Source: JBGPTK01 sp963797765 (GTDB lineage: Bacteria > Acidobacteriota > Terriglobia > Acidiferrales > UBA7541). Taken from it: a stretch of 64,000 nt of DNA. Below the pieces are notes generated by a model. That model was given only the letters and a program-made list of their open reading frames with translations, ran no database searches and had not been told where the DNA came from. Both the position numbers and the translations under genes were made by a program. The DNA lies in NCBI GenBank assembly GCA_963797765.1, contig CAWCQU010000003.1, forward strand, positions 186,001-250,000, written 5' to 3'. This document shows, piece by piece, positions 7,992 through 17,055 of the stretch; the first letter of the stretch is position 1; every line of letters begins with the position of its first letter.

Positions 7992-8631
7992 ACCACTCGA
8001 AGAAGCCCTGACGCAAGCGCTGCCTAATGCAAATCCCAATTTTCACGATGAAAAAGACCTTGACTTGGTAGGTACCTTTATGGTAAATAGTGGTATGAGA
8101 GAATACGCTGACTGCTCCCGGTCCCCACTGCCGAGCTACCCTGTCGTCGCTGTAGCGCACCTATCAAGCCCCTGGAACAAGCAGATTCCGCCGGCTTCCT
8201 CGTTCTGCGCAAATCTGAACCCGCTGCTTCATTCGGCCCTCAACGCCCGTCCGACAGAATCGTTCGGGATGCATAAAACGCCCATACCGGCACAGCAATC
8301 GAGACACAAAAACGGTGTTTCTAATCGCCACGGAGATACGATGTCAAAATGAAGGAAACCATTGAAAACATAAGGGGATATGAATTTCTAATCGCTCCTA
8401 TATCGTGCGTTTACGCCCCATTTCCCCACACGTTAAGACGACGGACACCCGCGGATTAACTGGTGCGCTTGCGCGACGCGGAGAGTGCGCCGCCCGTCCA
8501 TTGCATACCGGCGGAATACAGTGTAGGTTGTCGGCCGTGCGGAAAGGCAAAAGAGAAATTGCGCTACACATGGTGAATTAGAGCGGCGTGCGGTACGAGT
8601 TGCTGCGGCTCAGCCGTGCCAGGAGTGCTCC
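7992..8631. other. Gene-free stretch with an R1 repeat copy
   Basis: No supported gene. A 95-codon open frame at 8065-8352 lacks a ribosome site and any recognisable domain. An R1-type repeat with a CACACGTTAAGACGACG block occupies about 8424-8500. Confidence 0.5.
8424..8500. repeat. Dispersed intergenic repeat R1, partial copy
   Basis: CACACGTTAAGACGACGGAC, CACCCGCGGATTAACTGG and GGAGAGTGCGCCGCCCG match parts of the copies at 5569-5660 and 2077-2190. Confidence 0.55.
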
Positions 8632-9940
8632 ATGCGATACGGGAAACGAATTTTGATGGCGACTGTGGCGGCGTGCCTGTTTACCGCGGGACTGCTGGCA
8701 AACACTAGCGTGTTTCCAACGGGCGTGACCGTGAACAAACCGGAGCTCGCCTATCGCACCTACGTCTTGTTCGACGGCCGGGATGGGAAATCGCACCTGA
8801 TCGACATGAATGGAAAGGAGGTCAGGAGCTGGAATTACAGCGGATTCCCGAGCATGATGATCGATCCCGAATTGATTGGCGGCAAGCGCGGGCACATCTT
8901 CGTGCAAAAGGACTACGCTCGGCGGCCAGGGGCCGGCGCTGAATCGCAACACGACGGTGGCCGAACTGGACTGGGACGGCAACGTGGTGTGGGAATGGGG
9001 CGAGCACGCTCCCGGCGGCGCGGCCAACCAGAACCATGACATCGCGCGCCTCGCGAACGGCAACACATTGATGATTTCGCGGATCGTGCATCTCATCCCC
9101 GGCTTTTCCGCTCCGCAGACAGCCGACCAGTGCATTTACGAAGTTACTCCGGCGGGCGAGATCGTGTGGAAATGGATCTCTTCCGAGCACCTTGCGGAAA
9201 TGGGATTTTCCGAAGAGGCCTTGGCGATGATCCGCAGCGGCTTCTCGATCAGCAACGGGCGGTGGGGCTTTTTGGTGATCAACGATATGAAGCCGCTCGG
9301 TCCCAATCGATGGTTCGACGGCGGCGACAACAGATTCCGTCCCGAGAACATCATGATTGACTCGCGGGAAGGCAATTTCACCGCGATCATCGAGAAGAAG
9401 ACCGGGAAGATCGTGTGGCGGATGGGGCCGGACTATCCGGACACCGGGAAGTCGTCGCATCCGCGTATGTTTAACCATCAGGTGCCGCGCCCAGTGGACC
9501 AGATCGCCGGACAGCACGACGCGCACATGATTCCGCAGGGCCTGCCCGGCGCGGGCCACGTTCTGGTGTTCGACAATCAGGGTTCGGCGGGGTTTCCACC
9601 CGCATATCTCGGCGAATACTTTGGTTCCCGGATTCTGGAGATTGATCCTCTGACGAAGGAGATCGTGTGGCAGTACAACGGCGAGGATTCCGGGCAGCCG
9701 CTGTGGACGTTTTTCAGTTCGTTCATCAGCAGCGCCCGGCGGCTTGCCAACGGGAACACTCTGATCTGCGAAGGGATGAACGGACGAATTTTCCAGATCA
9801 CTCCGAAGGGAGAAATCGTTTGGGAGTACGTCAATCCCTACTTCGGAATGATGAAACTTGGCGAGAAGGAGGTCAGGACCAATCTGGTCTACCGGGCGCA
9901 GCCGGTTCCGCAGGACTGGATTCCGGCTGGAGCGTCATAG
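8632..9940 (+). pseudogene. Arylsulfotransferase-family exported protein, one frameshift
   Basis: The first frame begins at ATG 8632 with a CAGGAG ribosome site and a signal peptide (MRYGKRILMATVAACLFTAG), then reads to HIFVQKDYA. The following frame continues LGGQGPALNRNTTVAELDWD to the stop at 9938, so one base is missing or added near 8920. The body has repeated W-x-W/GEIVWKW-like blades and HDIARLANGNTLM, DAHMIPQG and SSARRLANGNTL motifs of the ASST beta-propeller family (sulfate transfer between phenols, or related exported propellers). Total about 435 residues. The break may be a recent mutation or an assembly error, since the rest is well preserved. Confidence 0.75.
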
Positions 9941-10127
9941 ATGGTTGTGACCGGTGAGTAACCGATGAAACATGATCGGAAGTAGGCAGGTGGCACGGGC
10001 CGAGTGGCGCAGGACCAAGCTTTTTCTGCGAGGGGATTCTCACGGCCACCCGGCTGGAGAATACCGTATGGATTGCTGGAAGCGAGCCGGTACGACGTGA
10101 TTGTGACGGGAGCGGAGGTGGCCAAAG

Positions 10128-10475
10128 ATGAGTTCAGAACCGGCAGAGCGTAAGCGGGAAATGCCCATCGCGGAAGCGGTCCGCGTGATTGACCTTGTGA
10201 ATTACCAGGAGGGAGCGGTTGTCAGCCGGACGATCGTGAAGGGCGCGACGGGAACCGTGACGCTGTTTGCGTTCGATGAGGGCCAGGGGTTAAGCGAGCA
10301 TACAGCTCCGTTCGACGCATTGGCACATCTGCTGGAGGGCGAAGCGGAAATTACGGTTTCTGGCAAGCCGCTGCGAACGACGGCAGGCGAAGCGGTGCTT
10401 ATGCCCGCGAACCAACCTCACTCGTTAAAGGCCCTCAGTCGATTCAAGATGCTGCTGACGATGATCCGCTCATGA
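10128..10475 (+). CDS. Cupin-domain protein
   Basis: A 115-residue single-cupin protein. The first cupin motif covers EGQGLSEHTAPFDALAHLLE GEAEITVSG and the second covers GEAVLMPANQPHSLKA, with His residues that could bind a metal. Substrate unknown; small stand-alone cupins are often dioxygenase-like or binding proteins. It follows the arylsulfotransferase-like gene by 187 bp that contain a repeat block, so co-transcription is uncertain. Confidence 0.8.
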   Translation: MSSEPAERKREMPIAEAVRVIDLVNYQEGAVVSRTIVKGATGTVTLFAFDEGQGLSEHTAPFDALAHLLEGEAEITVSGKPLRTTAGEAVLMPANQPHSLKALSRFKMLLTMIRS

Positions 10476-10519
10476 GCAACGCGGACCGGAGGACTGGATT
10501 TTTATACAAGGCGGGTAGC

Positions 10520-10655
10520 GTAGGCTCAATGCAACGAGGAGGTTTTGAGTGCCGCAAGAGCGAGCATTTTCCGTGAGGGAATTCGCGAGGCCGCCGGCGC
10601 ACCCGCAAATTCTCAACGCACTCGCTTGCGCGGAACATCGCGAGCGTGCGCCAGC
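10520..10655. repeat. Composite dispersed repeat
   Basis: GAGTGCCGCAAGAGCGAGCA and the following TTTTCCGTGAGGGAATTCGC are related to blocks at about 1870-1940 and 10000-10060. They run into an R1-like tail (CACCCGCAAATTCTC, GAGCGTGCGCCAG). It fills the gap between the convergent cupin and transketolase genes. Confidence 0.5.
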
Positions 10656-10673
10656 CTGCCGGGGATTCCTCAA

Positions 10674-12926
10674 CTAGCCAGGCACCACCACCTCGCGACA
10701 GTCGCGGCAAAGAAAAGTGAACTCCGAATTCTCCTGCATCCATCTGGACTGGCACTCCGCGCAGCCAGCTCTGGAATATCTCTCGCATTCGATACAGATT
10801 TCGTCCGTGGGCATTGGCAGTTCGCGTAGGTATTCGTCCAATGACACTCTGCTGTGGCACTGGCTGCACTCAATCGTATCCATGATCGCCTCGCTCTTTG
10901 GCTTCGGAAGATCCAGGGCCCGTTTCCTGGCGTAAAGTTTCAACAACCGCTCGGCGATATTCTCCGCCGTGAGTCCGAAATATTGCAGCAGTTCCCAGGG
11001 CTTTCCGGACAACCCAAAGCGGTCTTCGATCCCAATCATGTCGAGCAAGAGCGGCTGCGCGAAATCCTTTCGCTCGCGCAGAATGGCCCCCGCCACGAGA
11101 TTTCCAAAGCCACCCTTTTGGTGTTCTTCCACGGTCAGGACAAGTTGTGTTTCCGCGGCCGCCGCAAGCAGGGCCTTACTGTCCAGCGGTTTGATCGTGT
11201 GCATATTGATAACGCGGGTTTCGATTCTGTAGTCTTTCTTCAGCAGCCACGCCGCACGCATCGCCTCCGGCACCATCGGGCCGCAAGCCACGATCGATGC
11301 GTCCTCCCCTTCGTTTTGATATTCCCGAGCGCTCTTGGTCTCAAAGGCGTCGATAAATTGGGCTGATTCCCCGCGGTAGCGAATAATGTTCGCAACGCCG
11401 AATTGAAATGGCGTCTCCGGCTTGGTCACGATGGGAGTCGCTTCCCGCGCAAACCTCAAATACACCGGCCCATTGATTTCCAGCAAGCAATGCCGGGTCG
11501 CTTTTTCGACCTCTACCGAATCGCACGGCGCAACCACATGCATATTGGGAAGAATGCTCATCAGGGAAATGTCTTCCAGCGATTGGTGCGTCGCGCCGTC
11601 CGGACCCACGGAGATTCCACCGTGAGCGCCGGCAATCTTGACATTCAGATTGTTATAGCAAACCGTGGTCCGAAGCTGATCCCACGCACGGCCAGCGGCA
11701 AACACGCCGTAGGTGCCGGTGACGGGAATAAAACCTTCTTTCGCCATACCTGCGGCCACTCCCATCATGTCTTGCTCGGCGATTCCGACGCTGATCACGC
11801 GTGGAAGGCGTTCCGGATGCTTTGCGGCGAAATCGGAGATTCGAATGGACCCCGAAATATCCGCCTGGATGGTACAGACGCGATCGTCCGCGCCGGCGGC
11901 CTCGAGTCCCCGTCCAAACCCCATCCGCGTGGAGTCCATTTCCACTTTCATCGTTTCCCGGGCATTCCACCAGTAATCGTGGCCAGCGAGCGGTAAGCGG
12001 CTCCGCGTTTCCTCCGCTACCAATTGAGCATTCTTCCCGGCGCGCGAAATCATGCGATCGATTCGCTCTCGCGGAACAGCCGGCGTCGCCAGTTCCGTGA
12101 TGGCTTTTTCGAATTGCTCTCGATTGGGAGCCACACCGTGCCAGGCAGCCTGATTCTCCATGAACGAAACGCCTTTGCCTTTCACTGTGTGCGCGATAAT
12201 GACGGTCGGATTCCCTTTGTGCAGCGCCGCGGCAGCAAAGGCGCTGAGAATTTCGTCGATGTTGTGGCCGTCGATGTCGATCGCATTCCAGCCAAATGCA
12301 GTATATTTACGGCCCAGGGGATCCACGTTCATCACGTCATGCACCCAGCCGTCAATTTGCAGGCGGTTTTGGTCCACGATGGCACAAAGATTGTCGAGCT
12401 GGTAATGCGCGGCCGCCATCACCGCTTCCCAAACGCTGCCCTCCTGTTGCTCGCCATCGCCCATGATGCAGAAGGTCCGGAGGGATTGCGCTCGCCGCTT
12501 TGCCGCCAGCGCGCTACCCACTGCGACGCTCAGTCCCTGACCAAGCGAACCACTGGAGATCTCAACTCCCGGCAGCTTCAGGCGGTTCGGGTGTCCTTCG
12601 AATCCCGATCCCAATTGGCGCAGCATGACAGTGTCTTCCAAGGGGAAGTAGCCGGCGCGACCGAGTGACACGTAAAGAGCCGGCGCCTTGTGACCCGCTG
12701 ACCAGAAAACCCGATCGCGTTCCGGCCAGCCGGGCGATGACGGATCGTGGTTTAGAATTTTCAAATAAAGAGCCGCCGCGACATCCATGATCGAGAGGCA
12801 CCCTCCCGGATGTCCCGAGCCCGCGGCAAAAATATCCGTGATGGCGATGGCCCGCATTTCCTGTGCGGCCAAGCGAAGCTCCTCCGGACTTAGGCGAGGA
12901 CCGCGTTCCTCACGTGTGGAATCCAT
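10674..12926 (-). CDS. Transketolase with C-terminal four-CxxC zinc-ribbon tail
   Basis: Start chosen at ATG 12926, with GGAGG eight bases upstream; an upstream start at 12962 is weaker. The 750-residue product holds both transketolase halves in one chain. The thiamine-diphosphate domain has GSGHPGG and MGDGEQQEGSVWEA, and the pyrimidine domain starts near residue 340 (GFGRGLEAAG, EQDMMGVAAGMA). The last domain ends near residue 660. Transketolase moves two-carbon units between sugar phosphates in the pentose phosphate pathway. The last 69 residues (about 682-750) are extra. They carry CSQC, CIEC, CAEC and CRDC, enough ligands for two zinc sites, and are not part of known transketolases that I recall. 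Confidence 0.9.
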   Translation of the reverse strand: MDSTREERGPRLSPEELRLAAQEMRAIAITDIFAAGSGHPGGCLSIMDVAAALYLKILNHDPSSPGWPERDRVFWSAGHKAPALYVSLGRAGYFPLEDTVMLRQLGSGFEGHPNRLKLPGVEISSGSLGQGLSVAVGSALAAKRRAQSLRTFCIMGDGEQQEGSVWEAVMAAAHYQLDNLCAIVDQNRLQIDGWVHDVMNVDPLGRKYTAFGWNAIDIDGHNIDEILSAFAAAALHKGNPTVIIAHTVKGKGVSFMENQAAWHGVAPNREQFEKAITELATPAVPRERIDRMISRAGKNAQLVAEETRSRLPLAGHDYWWNARETMKVEMDSTRMGFGRGLEAAGADDRVCTIQADISGSIRISDFAAKHPERLPRVISVGIAEQDMMGVAAGMAKEGFIPVTGTYGVFAAGRAWDQLRTTVCYNNLNVKIAGAHGGISVGPDGATHQSLEDISLMSILPNMHVVAPCDSVEVEKATRHCLLEINGPVYLRFAREATPIVTKPETPFQFGVANIIRYRGESAQFIDAFETKSAREYQNEGEDASIVACGPMVPEAMRAAWLLKKDYRIETRVINMHTIKPLDSKALLAAAAETQLVLTVEEHQKGGFGNLVAGAILRERKDFAQPLLLDMIGIEDRFGLSGKPWELLQYFGLTAENIAERLLKLYARKRALDLPKPKSEAIMDTIECSQCHSRVSLDEYLRELPMPTDEICIECERYSRAGCAECQSRWMQENSEFTFLCRDCREVVVPG

Positions 12927-13252
12927 GGGTTGCCTCCGAGAGTAAGAGAATCCGCCAAACATTAAAGATCACACCGAAACTTATCCCACAGGCAATACGG
13001 ACTTCTGTGATGGCAATCACGCCAGGCTGTGACGAACAACATCCCGAAGGGAGGTGAACTTGGTCTGTTGAGGATCGCTGCGGGAATCAGACTCCTCCAC
13101 GGGCCACGCGAGCGGGCGGAGCGTTCCCCGAAGGGCCGAGCAGATGGCAGGCTTAAGGGCATCCATCACGCCGCCGGGCCACGGGGCAATCGCGGGTGGC
13201 GCAGATTCAACCCGGCGAGAAGATTTTGGGTGACGGGTGGGGTACTCTTTCT
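12927..13252. other. Upstream region of transketolase and toxin-antitoxin module 2
   Basis: No gene seen. It separates the divergent transketolase and module 2 genes. The sequence just before module 2 has no counterpart of the direct repeats flanking module 1. Confidence 0.5.
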
Positions 13253-13280
13253 ATCTAGATTGACCTAGATCTATCTGGAC
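13253..13280 (+). promoter_or_regulatory. Operator-like triple repeat before toxin-antitoxin module 2
   Basis: ATCTAGAT, ACCTAGAT and ATCTGGAC lie at 10-bp spacing (13253, 13263, 13273), the same layout as at 7044-7070. The core CTAGAT is conserved in most units. Inferred binding site for the ribbon-helix-helix antitoxin. Confidence 0.65.
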
Positions 13281-13326
13281 AGCTAAGAGGAATGGCGCGA
13301 TCATCGTTCCTGTAAACGAGGGCCGC

Positions 13327-13611
13327 ATGGCTAAGAAAGCCCGTAGGGCAAAAGAAGCTCGTAAACAGGTAGGGCTGACCATGCGTGCCGCTCTTTATGA
13401 TGACCTGTCCAAGTTGGCTAAGGATAATGGACATACCACGACGTATCTTTTGGAGCGGGCAGCGGAGCACTATATTCAGTATGTTGCTCCCAGAGAGAGT
13501 GTGGTGCGTCCCGAGATCATGGCTCATGTTCGCCAATCCGTGGACAGGAACCGGAAACTGCTTCAGCTTCTAGCGGAAAGGAATCCTGCCGAGAAGAGTG
13601 TTGCTCCGTAA
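13327..13611 (+). CDS. Ribbon-helix-helix antitoxin, module 2
   Basis: A 94-residue paralogue of the antitoxin at 7120-7404. Most differences fall in the first half (RRAKEARKQVGLTMRAALYD) and near the end (RNPAEKSVAP), while the segment TTTYLLERAAEHYIQYVAPR is identical. The gene abuts its Doc toxin with no gap. The near-identical toxin-binding helix suggests that cross-neutralisation between modules is possible, though not shown. Confidence 0.85.
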   Translation: MAKKARRAKEARKQVGLTMRAALYDDLSKLAKDNGHTTTYLLERAAEHYIQYVAPRESVVRPEIMAHVRQSVDRNRKLLQLLAERNPAEKSVAP

Positions 13612-13992
13612 ATGCCGTTCCGCATTTACCCCACCGTAGCGGAAGTGATCGAAGCTCACCGTTTGCTCATCGAAGAATTCGGCGGTCTCCACGGTATTCG
13701 CGATCAGGGATTGCTCGAGTCCGCCGTTCTTCGTCCGCGGAGCGGCTATTACAGCGACATGTTTGAAGAGGCTGCTGCCCTGATGGAATCGCTGGTAAAT
13801 AACCAAGCCTTCCTGGATGGAAACAAGCGAGTCGCTTTGGTGATGACTGACGCAATGCTGAGAGCGAACGGTTATTTCCTAGATGTGGAACCGCTGGAAG
13901 CGCACAAGTTAATTCGCGGAGCGATCGAGAGAAAAGAATTTCGCTTTCCTTGGATTCGGGATTGGATAGCTTCCGTCGTGAAGCCTTGGTAG
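13612..13992 (+). CDS. Doc (death-on-curing, Fic-fold) toxin, module 2
   Basis: A 126-residue paralogue of the toxin at 7405-7785, with the same motif NNQAFLDGNKR carrying Gln where most Doc proteins have His. Substitutions are mostly conservative (for example LRPRSGYYSDMFEEAAALME). Both copies remain intact, which argues for some retained function. Predicted to act on the translation machinery if it behaves like P1 Doc. Confidence 0.88.
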   Translation: MPFRIYPTVAEVIEAHRLLIEEFGGLHGIRDQGLLESAVLRPRSGYYSDMFEEAAALMESLVNNQAFLDGNKRVALVMTDAMLRANGYFLDVEPLEAHKLIRGAIERKEFRFPWIRDWIASVVKPW

Positions 13993-14011
13993 GGAAATGG
14001 TGATGAGGCCG

Positions 14012-14100
14012 GCGGGCGGCGCAGGACGAATGCGACGAGAAGTGCGGATGTTCGAAGTCACAATCCGCACTCTTCCACAAACGAAGAGTGGGCCAGGCGC
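14012..14100. repeat. Dispersed intergenic repeat R1 copy
   Basis: GCGGCGCAGGACGAATGCGA, AGTGCGGATGTTCGAAGTCA and CAATCCGCACTCTTCC, then ACGAAGAGTGGG. It lies between the module 2 toxin and the convergent phosphatase gene. Confidence 0.65.
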
Positions 14101-14215
14101 GCCTCCCGCACCGATCCAGTCCAAGCATTGCGCGGCTGATTCGAAGAAGCCCAGGCCGCCATCGACGCAACCTTTTCCGTTCCCATAGGGGCGCAGTTCG
14201 CTCAGGTCATTCCTA

Positions 14216-15640
14216 TTAATGTGTAGCTAGCCACGCAGGCGTGACGAGGCATTGCTGGTTTACATTTGCGGTGATGAAGGTCTTGAACTGGTCGTAGGGG
14301 CAATCCAAGCGGCCGCCGCATGCGGGGATTGGCAGGGGGATGCGCTGGGGAGGCGTTTGCAGCGTGAGAAGTGTGCCGTTACGCATCTGGTCCAGCGACG
14401 CGATCACGTAGAAGAGCCTTACGATGAGCTGTCCGCTCTGCTTTATTTTGTGCAGTTCGAAGACCAGCGCGCCGGCCGGGCCCGGATCGTTTGGCTGGAA
14501 ACCATCTGCCTTCCATGTCAGGCCCCCCAGGAATCCGGCAATGGCGGAGATATTCTCGTCGTGAGCGACAAACAGAGTGAACTTGCTCTCAGTTGGCGCG
14601 AGGATGTCTGCGTTCTTCACGCCGGTCAGCGTCTGGTCCATCGTCCCCACCACCTGCCAGGTCAGGTTCGAGGAGCCGACCTGCGCGAACGAGGGGAGTT
14701 GGCAAGTGAGGTCCACCATGTTCAGCACATGAAGTTTTGTCATGTCAGACAAGCTACCCGGCGGAATTGCTCCCCAGCCCACGCACTGCGACCCGGCAGT
14801 GGTCGCGCAGTTCGTGTCGGGCATCCCCTGGGCGTATTCCATCTCGAACGTCTCAGTTAAGTTGTCGGCGACGTCGAAGAGGCTTCCGCTGGCGAAGGCC
14901 ACTGATCCATTGGTTGCCACGGTGCTGGGAAGGTCCAGGAGCGAACAGGAGGTGGGCGTTGGGTTTGCCGTTGTCACACACTCCGAGAGTTGGCAGCATT
15001 GGGTGACAGCCTGCAGCGTCTGTAGCTGCGCCGAGTAATTATTGATCAGCGTGGCGGCATTGCCGCCTGTCTTGGCATTAAACGCGGCCAGGTCCGCCAC
15101 CGTGTCGATCGGGCACACTCCGGCTGCCGCCGTGGCGATGTAGGGATCCCGTGGTCTGCTCGATTGAATTATCTGGACTCCGCAGTGGGGCGTTGCCTCG
15201 GACTGGAACATACCGTCCAGGTAACCTTGCGCCGTTTGAAAGGTCCGTTCGAAGACATCCGCATAGACGTACACCGTCCCCGCCGCGGGACAAGACCCTT
15301 TCGCTGGCAGGAGTCCCTGATCGGCGTAGAAATCGCGATACCACGCCCCCAGCCGCGCCGCATTCTGCTGGCCCATGGCGGAGAGATTGCCTGCCGTGTC
15401 CGCGGGAAATGTCCACATTGGAAAACCCGGTGCCTGCTGGGTATACACGTTCATGGCGTTTTGATCCGTAATCGGAGAACGAATCCCGTGCCGGCTGATC
15501 GCCACTACAGAGAGCAGTTCAGAGTCGCTACAAGTCTCGGTGTTGCCACAATTTTGTGAAGTAGTACCGCAGCCCGTTACCATCATCAGACCGCAGCAAA
15601 AAGCAATCAGATAATAGCGATTCACTGAAGAACGTTTCAT
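14216..15640 (-). CDS. Histidine acid phosphatase family lipoprotein
   Basis: A 474-residue exported protein. The N-terminal signal ends LMMVTGCGTT, a lipobox, so it is probably a lipid-anchored periplasmic or surface protein. The catalytic motif SRHGIRSP (residues about 49-56) carries the nucleophilic His of branch-2 histidine phosphatases (phytase, glucose-1-phosphatase, AppA types). The second motif, VAHDENIS near residue 360, carries the proton-donor HD pair. Eight or more cysteines suggest disulfides. It probably releases phosphate from organic esters; the substrate cannot be read from sequence. It stands alone, with repeats on both sides. Confidence 0.85.
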   Translation of the reverse strand: MKRSSVNRYYLIAFCCGLMMVTGCGTTSQNCGNTETCSDSELLSVVAISRHGIRSPITDQNAMNVYTQQAPGFPMWTFPADTAGNLSAMGQQNAARLGAWYRDFYADQGLLPAKGSCPAAGTVYVYADVFERTFQTAQGYLDGMFQSEATPHCGVQIIQSSRPRDPYIATAAAGVCPIDTVADLAAFNAKTGGNAATLINNYSAQLQTLQAVTQCCQLSECVTTANPTPTSCSLLDLPSTVATNGSVAFASGSLFDVADNLTETFEMEYAQGMPDTNCATTAGSQCVGWGAIPPGSLSDMTKLHVLNMVDLTCQLPSFAQVGSSNLTWQVVGTMDQTLTGVKNADILAPTESKFTLFVAHDENISAIAGFLGGLTWKADGFQPNDPGPAGALVFELHKIKQSGQLIVRLFYVIASLDQMRNGTLLTLQTPPQRIPLPIPACGGRLDCPYDQFKTFITANVNQQCLVTPAWLATH

Positions 15641-15840
15641 AATAACTCCATAAAATCCGCCTCTGTGTTCAATCCACGCGCCAACGCGGCTCGTGATTTC
15701 TCCATCGGCCCGCTTCAGTCTTCCCGTTAGTTTCTTTCAAGGGCGGAGTGAAACTAGACCACTGGTGCGGAGGAAAACCAGACCAGATGAGTTTGTGGGG
15801 GATGGGGATTGGCGGGGAGGGTGGCGGCTGAAGCGGAGGC

Positions 15841-15977
15841 CGGGCGGATGGCGCAGGCTCAAAGCGACGAGATGTGCGGATGTTCAAAGTCAAAATCCGC
15901 ACCCTTCAAAAAACGAAGAGTCGGCAGCCGCGGATTTTTGAGGCGTTCGGTTGCGCGGTACGCGAGGGTGTGTCACC
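15841..15977. repeat. Dispersed intergenic repeat R1 copy
   Basis: A long copy: GGCGGATGGCGCAGGCTCAA, GTGCGGATGTTCAAAGTCAA, AATCCGCACCCTTCAAAAAA, CGAAGAGTCGGCAGCCGCGG and a tail GCGTTCGGTTGCGCGGTACG. Confidence 0.7.
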
Positions 15978-16076
15978 TGACATTGAAGTGTTATCCTGTC
16001 GGCGGAGAGGATCGGATGGGAAACCTAAGGGAATTCGGCAAGCGACTGCCCTACCCTTTTGCAACGTCGCGAAAGG

Positions 16077-16577
16077 ATGGACCACCCGACCGTTTCTTAC
16101 ACGAGTGCCTGGATGCCTAATTTTCAGATGGAGTCCAAGATTAGGCGCGGTGAGACAGAAACTCTGGCGGTGCATTGCGGGGATTACCGGTTTCAGACGG
16201 GCTTCTACGAATTTCTGAACCGCGGGCTGAATCTGGATGGGAATTACGATTTGATGGTGATCCCGGGCGGCCCGCTAAGCTTGACGCTTTTTGGGTATCT
16301 GCCGAAGTTTTCGTGGGCCAGTTGGAAGTGGTTCCGATTTTTTGTGGAACGACACGGAATCCGGCGGCTCATTTTGATTCAGCATCAGGATTGCGCATGG
16401 TACCAGACGATGCCGCTGCACTTGCATGCTTCCGCGGAACTGCGGCAGCGGCAGGAGCAGGATTTGGGAAGAGTGAAGGCCACTCTGAAGAAAGAGTTTC
16501 CGGATCTGAGTGTGGAACTTTATTACGTTGGCTGGGATGCGGAGGATCGGATCACGGTTGATTCGATTTTGGGCTAG
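16077..16577 (+). CDS. Beta-carbonic-anhydrase-like protein
   Basis: Start taken at ATG 16077; ATG 16113 or 16128 are alternatives. The 166-residue product has VHCGDYRFQ, matching the C-x-D-x-R zinc and Asp-Arg dyad motif of beta-carbonic anhydrases. About 55 residues later, LIQHQDCAW matches the H-x2-C pair that supplies the other two zinc ligands. The segment YDLMVIPGGP is also typical. It is shorter than classical enzymes (about 200-220 residues), and the glycine expected after the second Cys is absent. Zinc binding is well supported; carbonic anhydrase activity is inferred. Confidence 0.6.
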   Translation: MDHPTVSYTSAWMPNFQMESKIRRGETETLAVHCGDYRFQTGFYEFLNRGLNLDGNYDLMVIPGGPLSLTLFGYLPKFSWASWKWFRFFVERHGIRRLILIQHQDCAWYQTMPLHLHASAELRQRQEQDLGRVKATLKKEFPDLSVELYYVGWDAEDRITVDSILG

Positions 16578-16717
16578 ATCAAATTAAACCTGAGAAGTAG
16601 AAAATCTCCGGCATTCAAGCATTTGGGAATCGCTCCGGATTCCTCGCCCAGGAGACGGGCTCGGAATGACGAAGTCCGTACATTTGCACCGACTTCGAAC
16701 TGAAAATGAAACTTCCC

Positions 16718-16778
16718 TGGTTTCGAAAGTCAAAATGCGCACCCTTCAAAAAAACGAAGAGTGCGGCACCGGGCGAAT
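16718..16778. repeat. Dispersed intergenic repeat R1, short copy
   Basis: CGAAAGTCAAAATGCGCACC, CTTCAAAAAAACGAAGAGTG and CGGCACCGGGCG. It is preceded at about 16608-16672 by another dispersed motif (CATTTGGGAATCGCTCCGGA, GGCTCGGAATGACG). Relatives of that motif occur near 17750, 18590, 18735, 19500, 31925 and 62065. Confidence 0.65.
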
Positions 16779-16835
16779 TGCGTGCCTGAGTCCCTCCAGG
16801 AGCTAAAGCCCACATTTTTCGCTACTTACAATGTC

Positions 16836-16985
16836 GGAGCTAATGAGCCTGTGTGGCAACTCGGTTTTGCCGGTTGTCAAGACTGTTTACCGGCAGCCAT
16901 GTGGTTGATAGTCAAGATGCCACACTAAAGGGTGGCGCTACACGACCATCCTTATTCGGCGTTGGCACGCAGACTCTAAAGCTCC
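16836..16985. repeat. MITE-like element with terminal inverted repeats, copy A
   Basis: Left end GGAGCTAATGAGCCTGTGTG-GCAAC and right end GTTGGCACGCAGACTCTAAA-GCTCC are inverted copies of about 25 bp with few mismatches. The interior holds AAGGGTGGCGCTACACGACC. Related elements are at 60729-60901 (complete), 45301-45405 (left end missing) and 29582-29601 (ends fused). There is no coding capacity, so any movement would need a transposase in trans. Confidence 0.7.
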
Positions 16986-17055
16986 GCTCCCCCTAAGAAC
17001 CGTTCAAGCGAGAAGACCCTTAATCCAGGGGGAGGATTGCGTATCCCGGTGCTGG

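Noticed and set aside
8065..8352. 95-codon open frame
   Set aside because: No ribosome site, no domain and odd composition; it lies in repeat-rich gap DNA.
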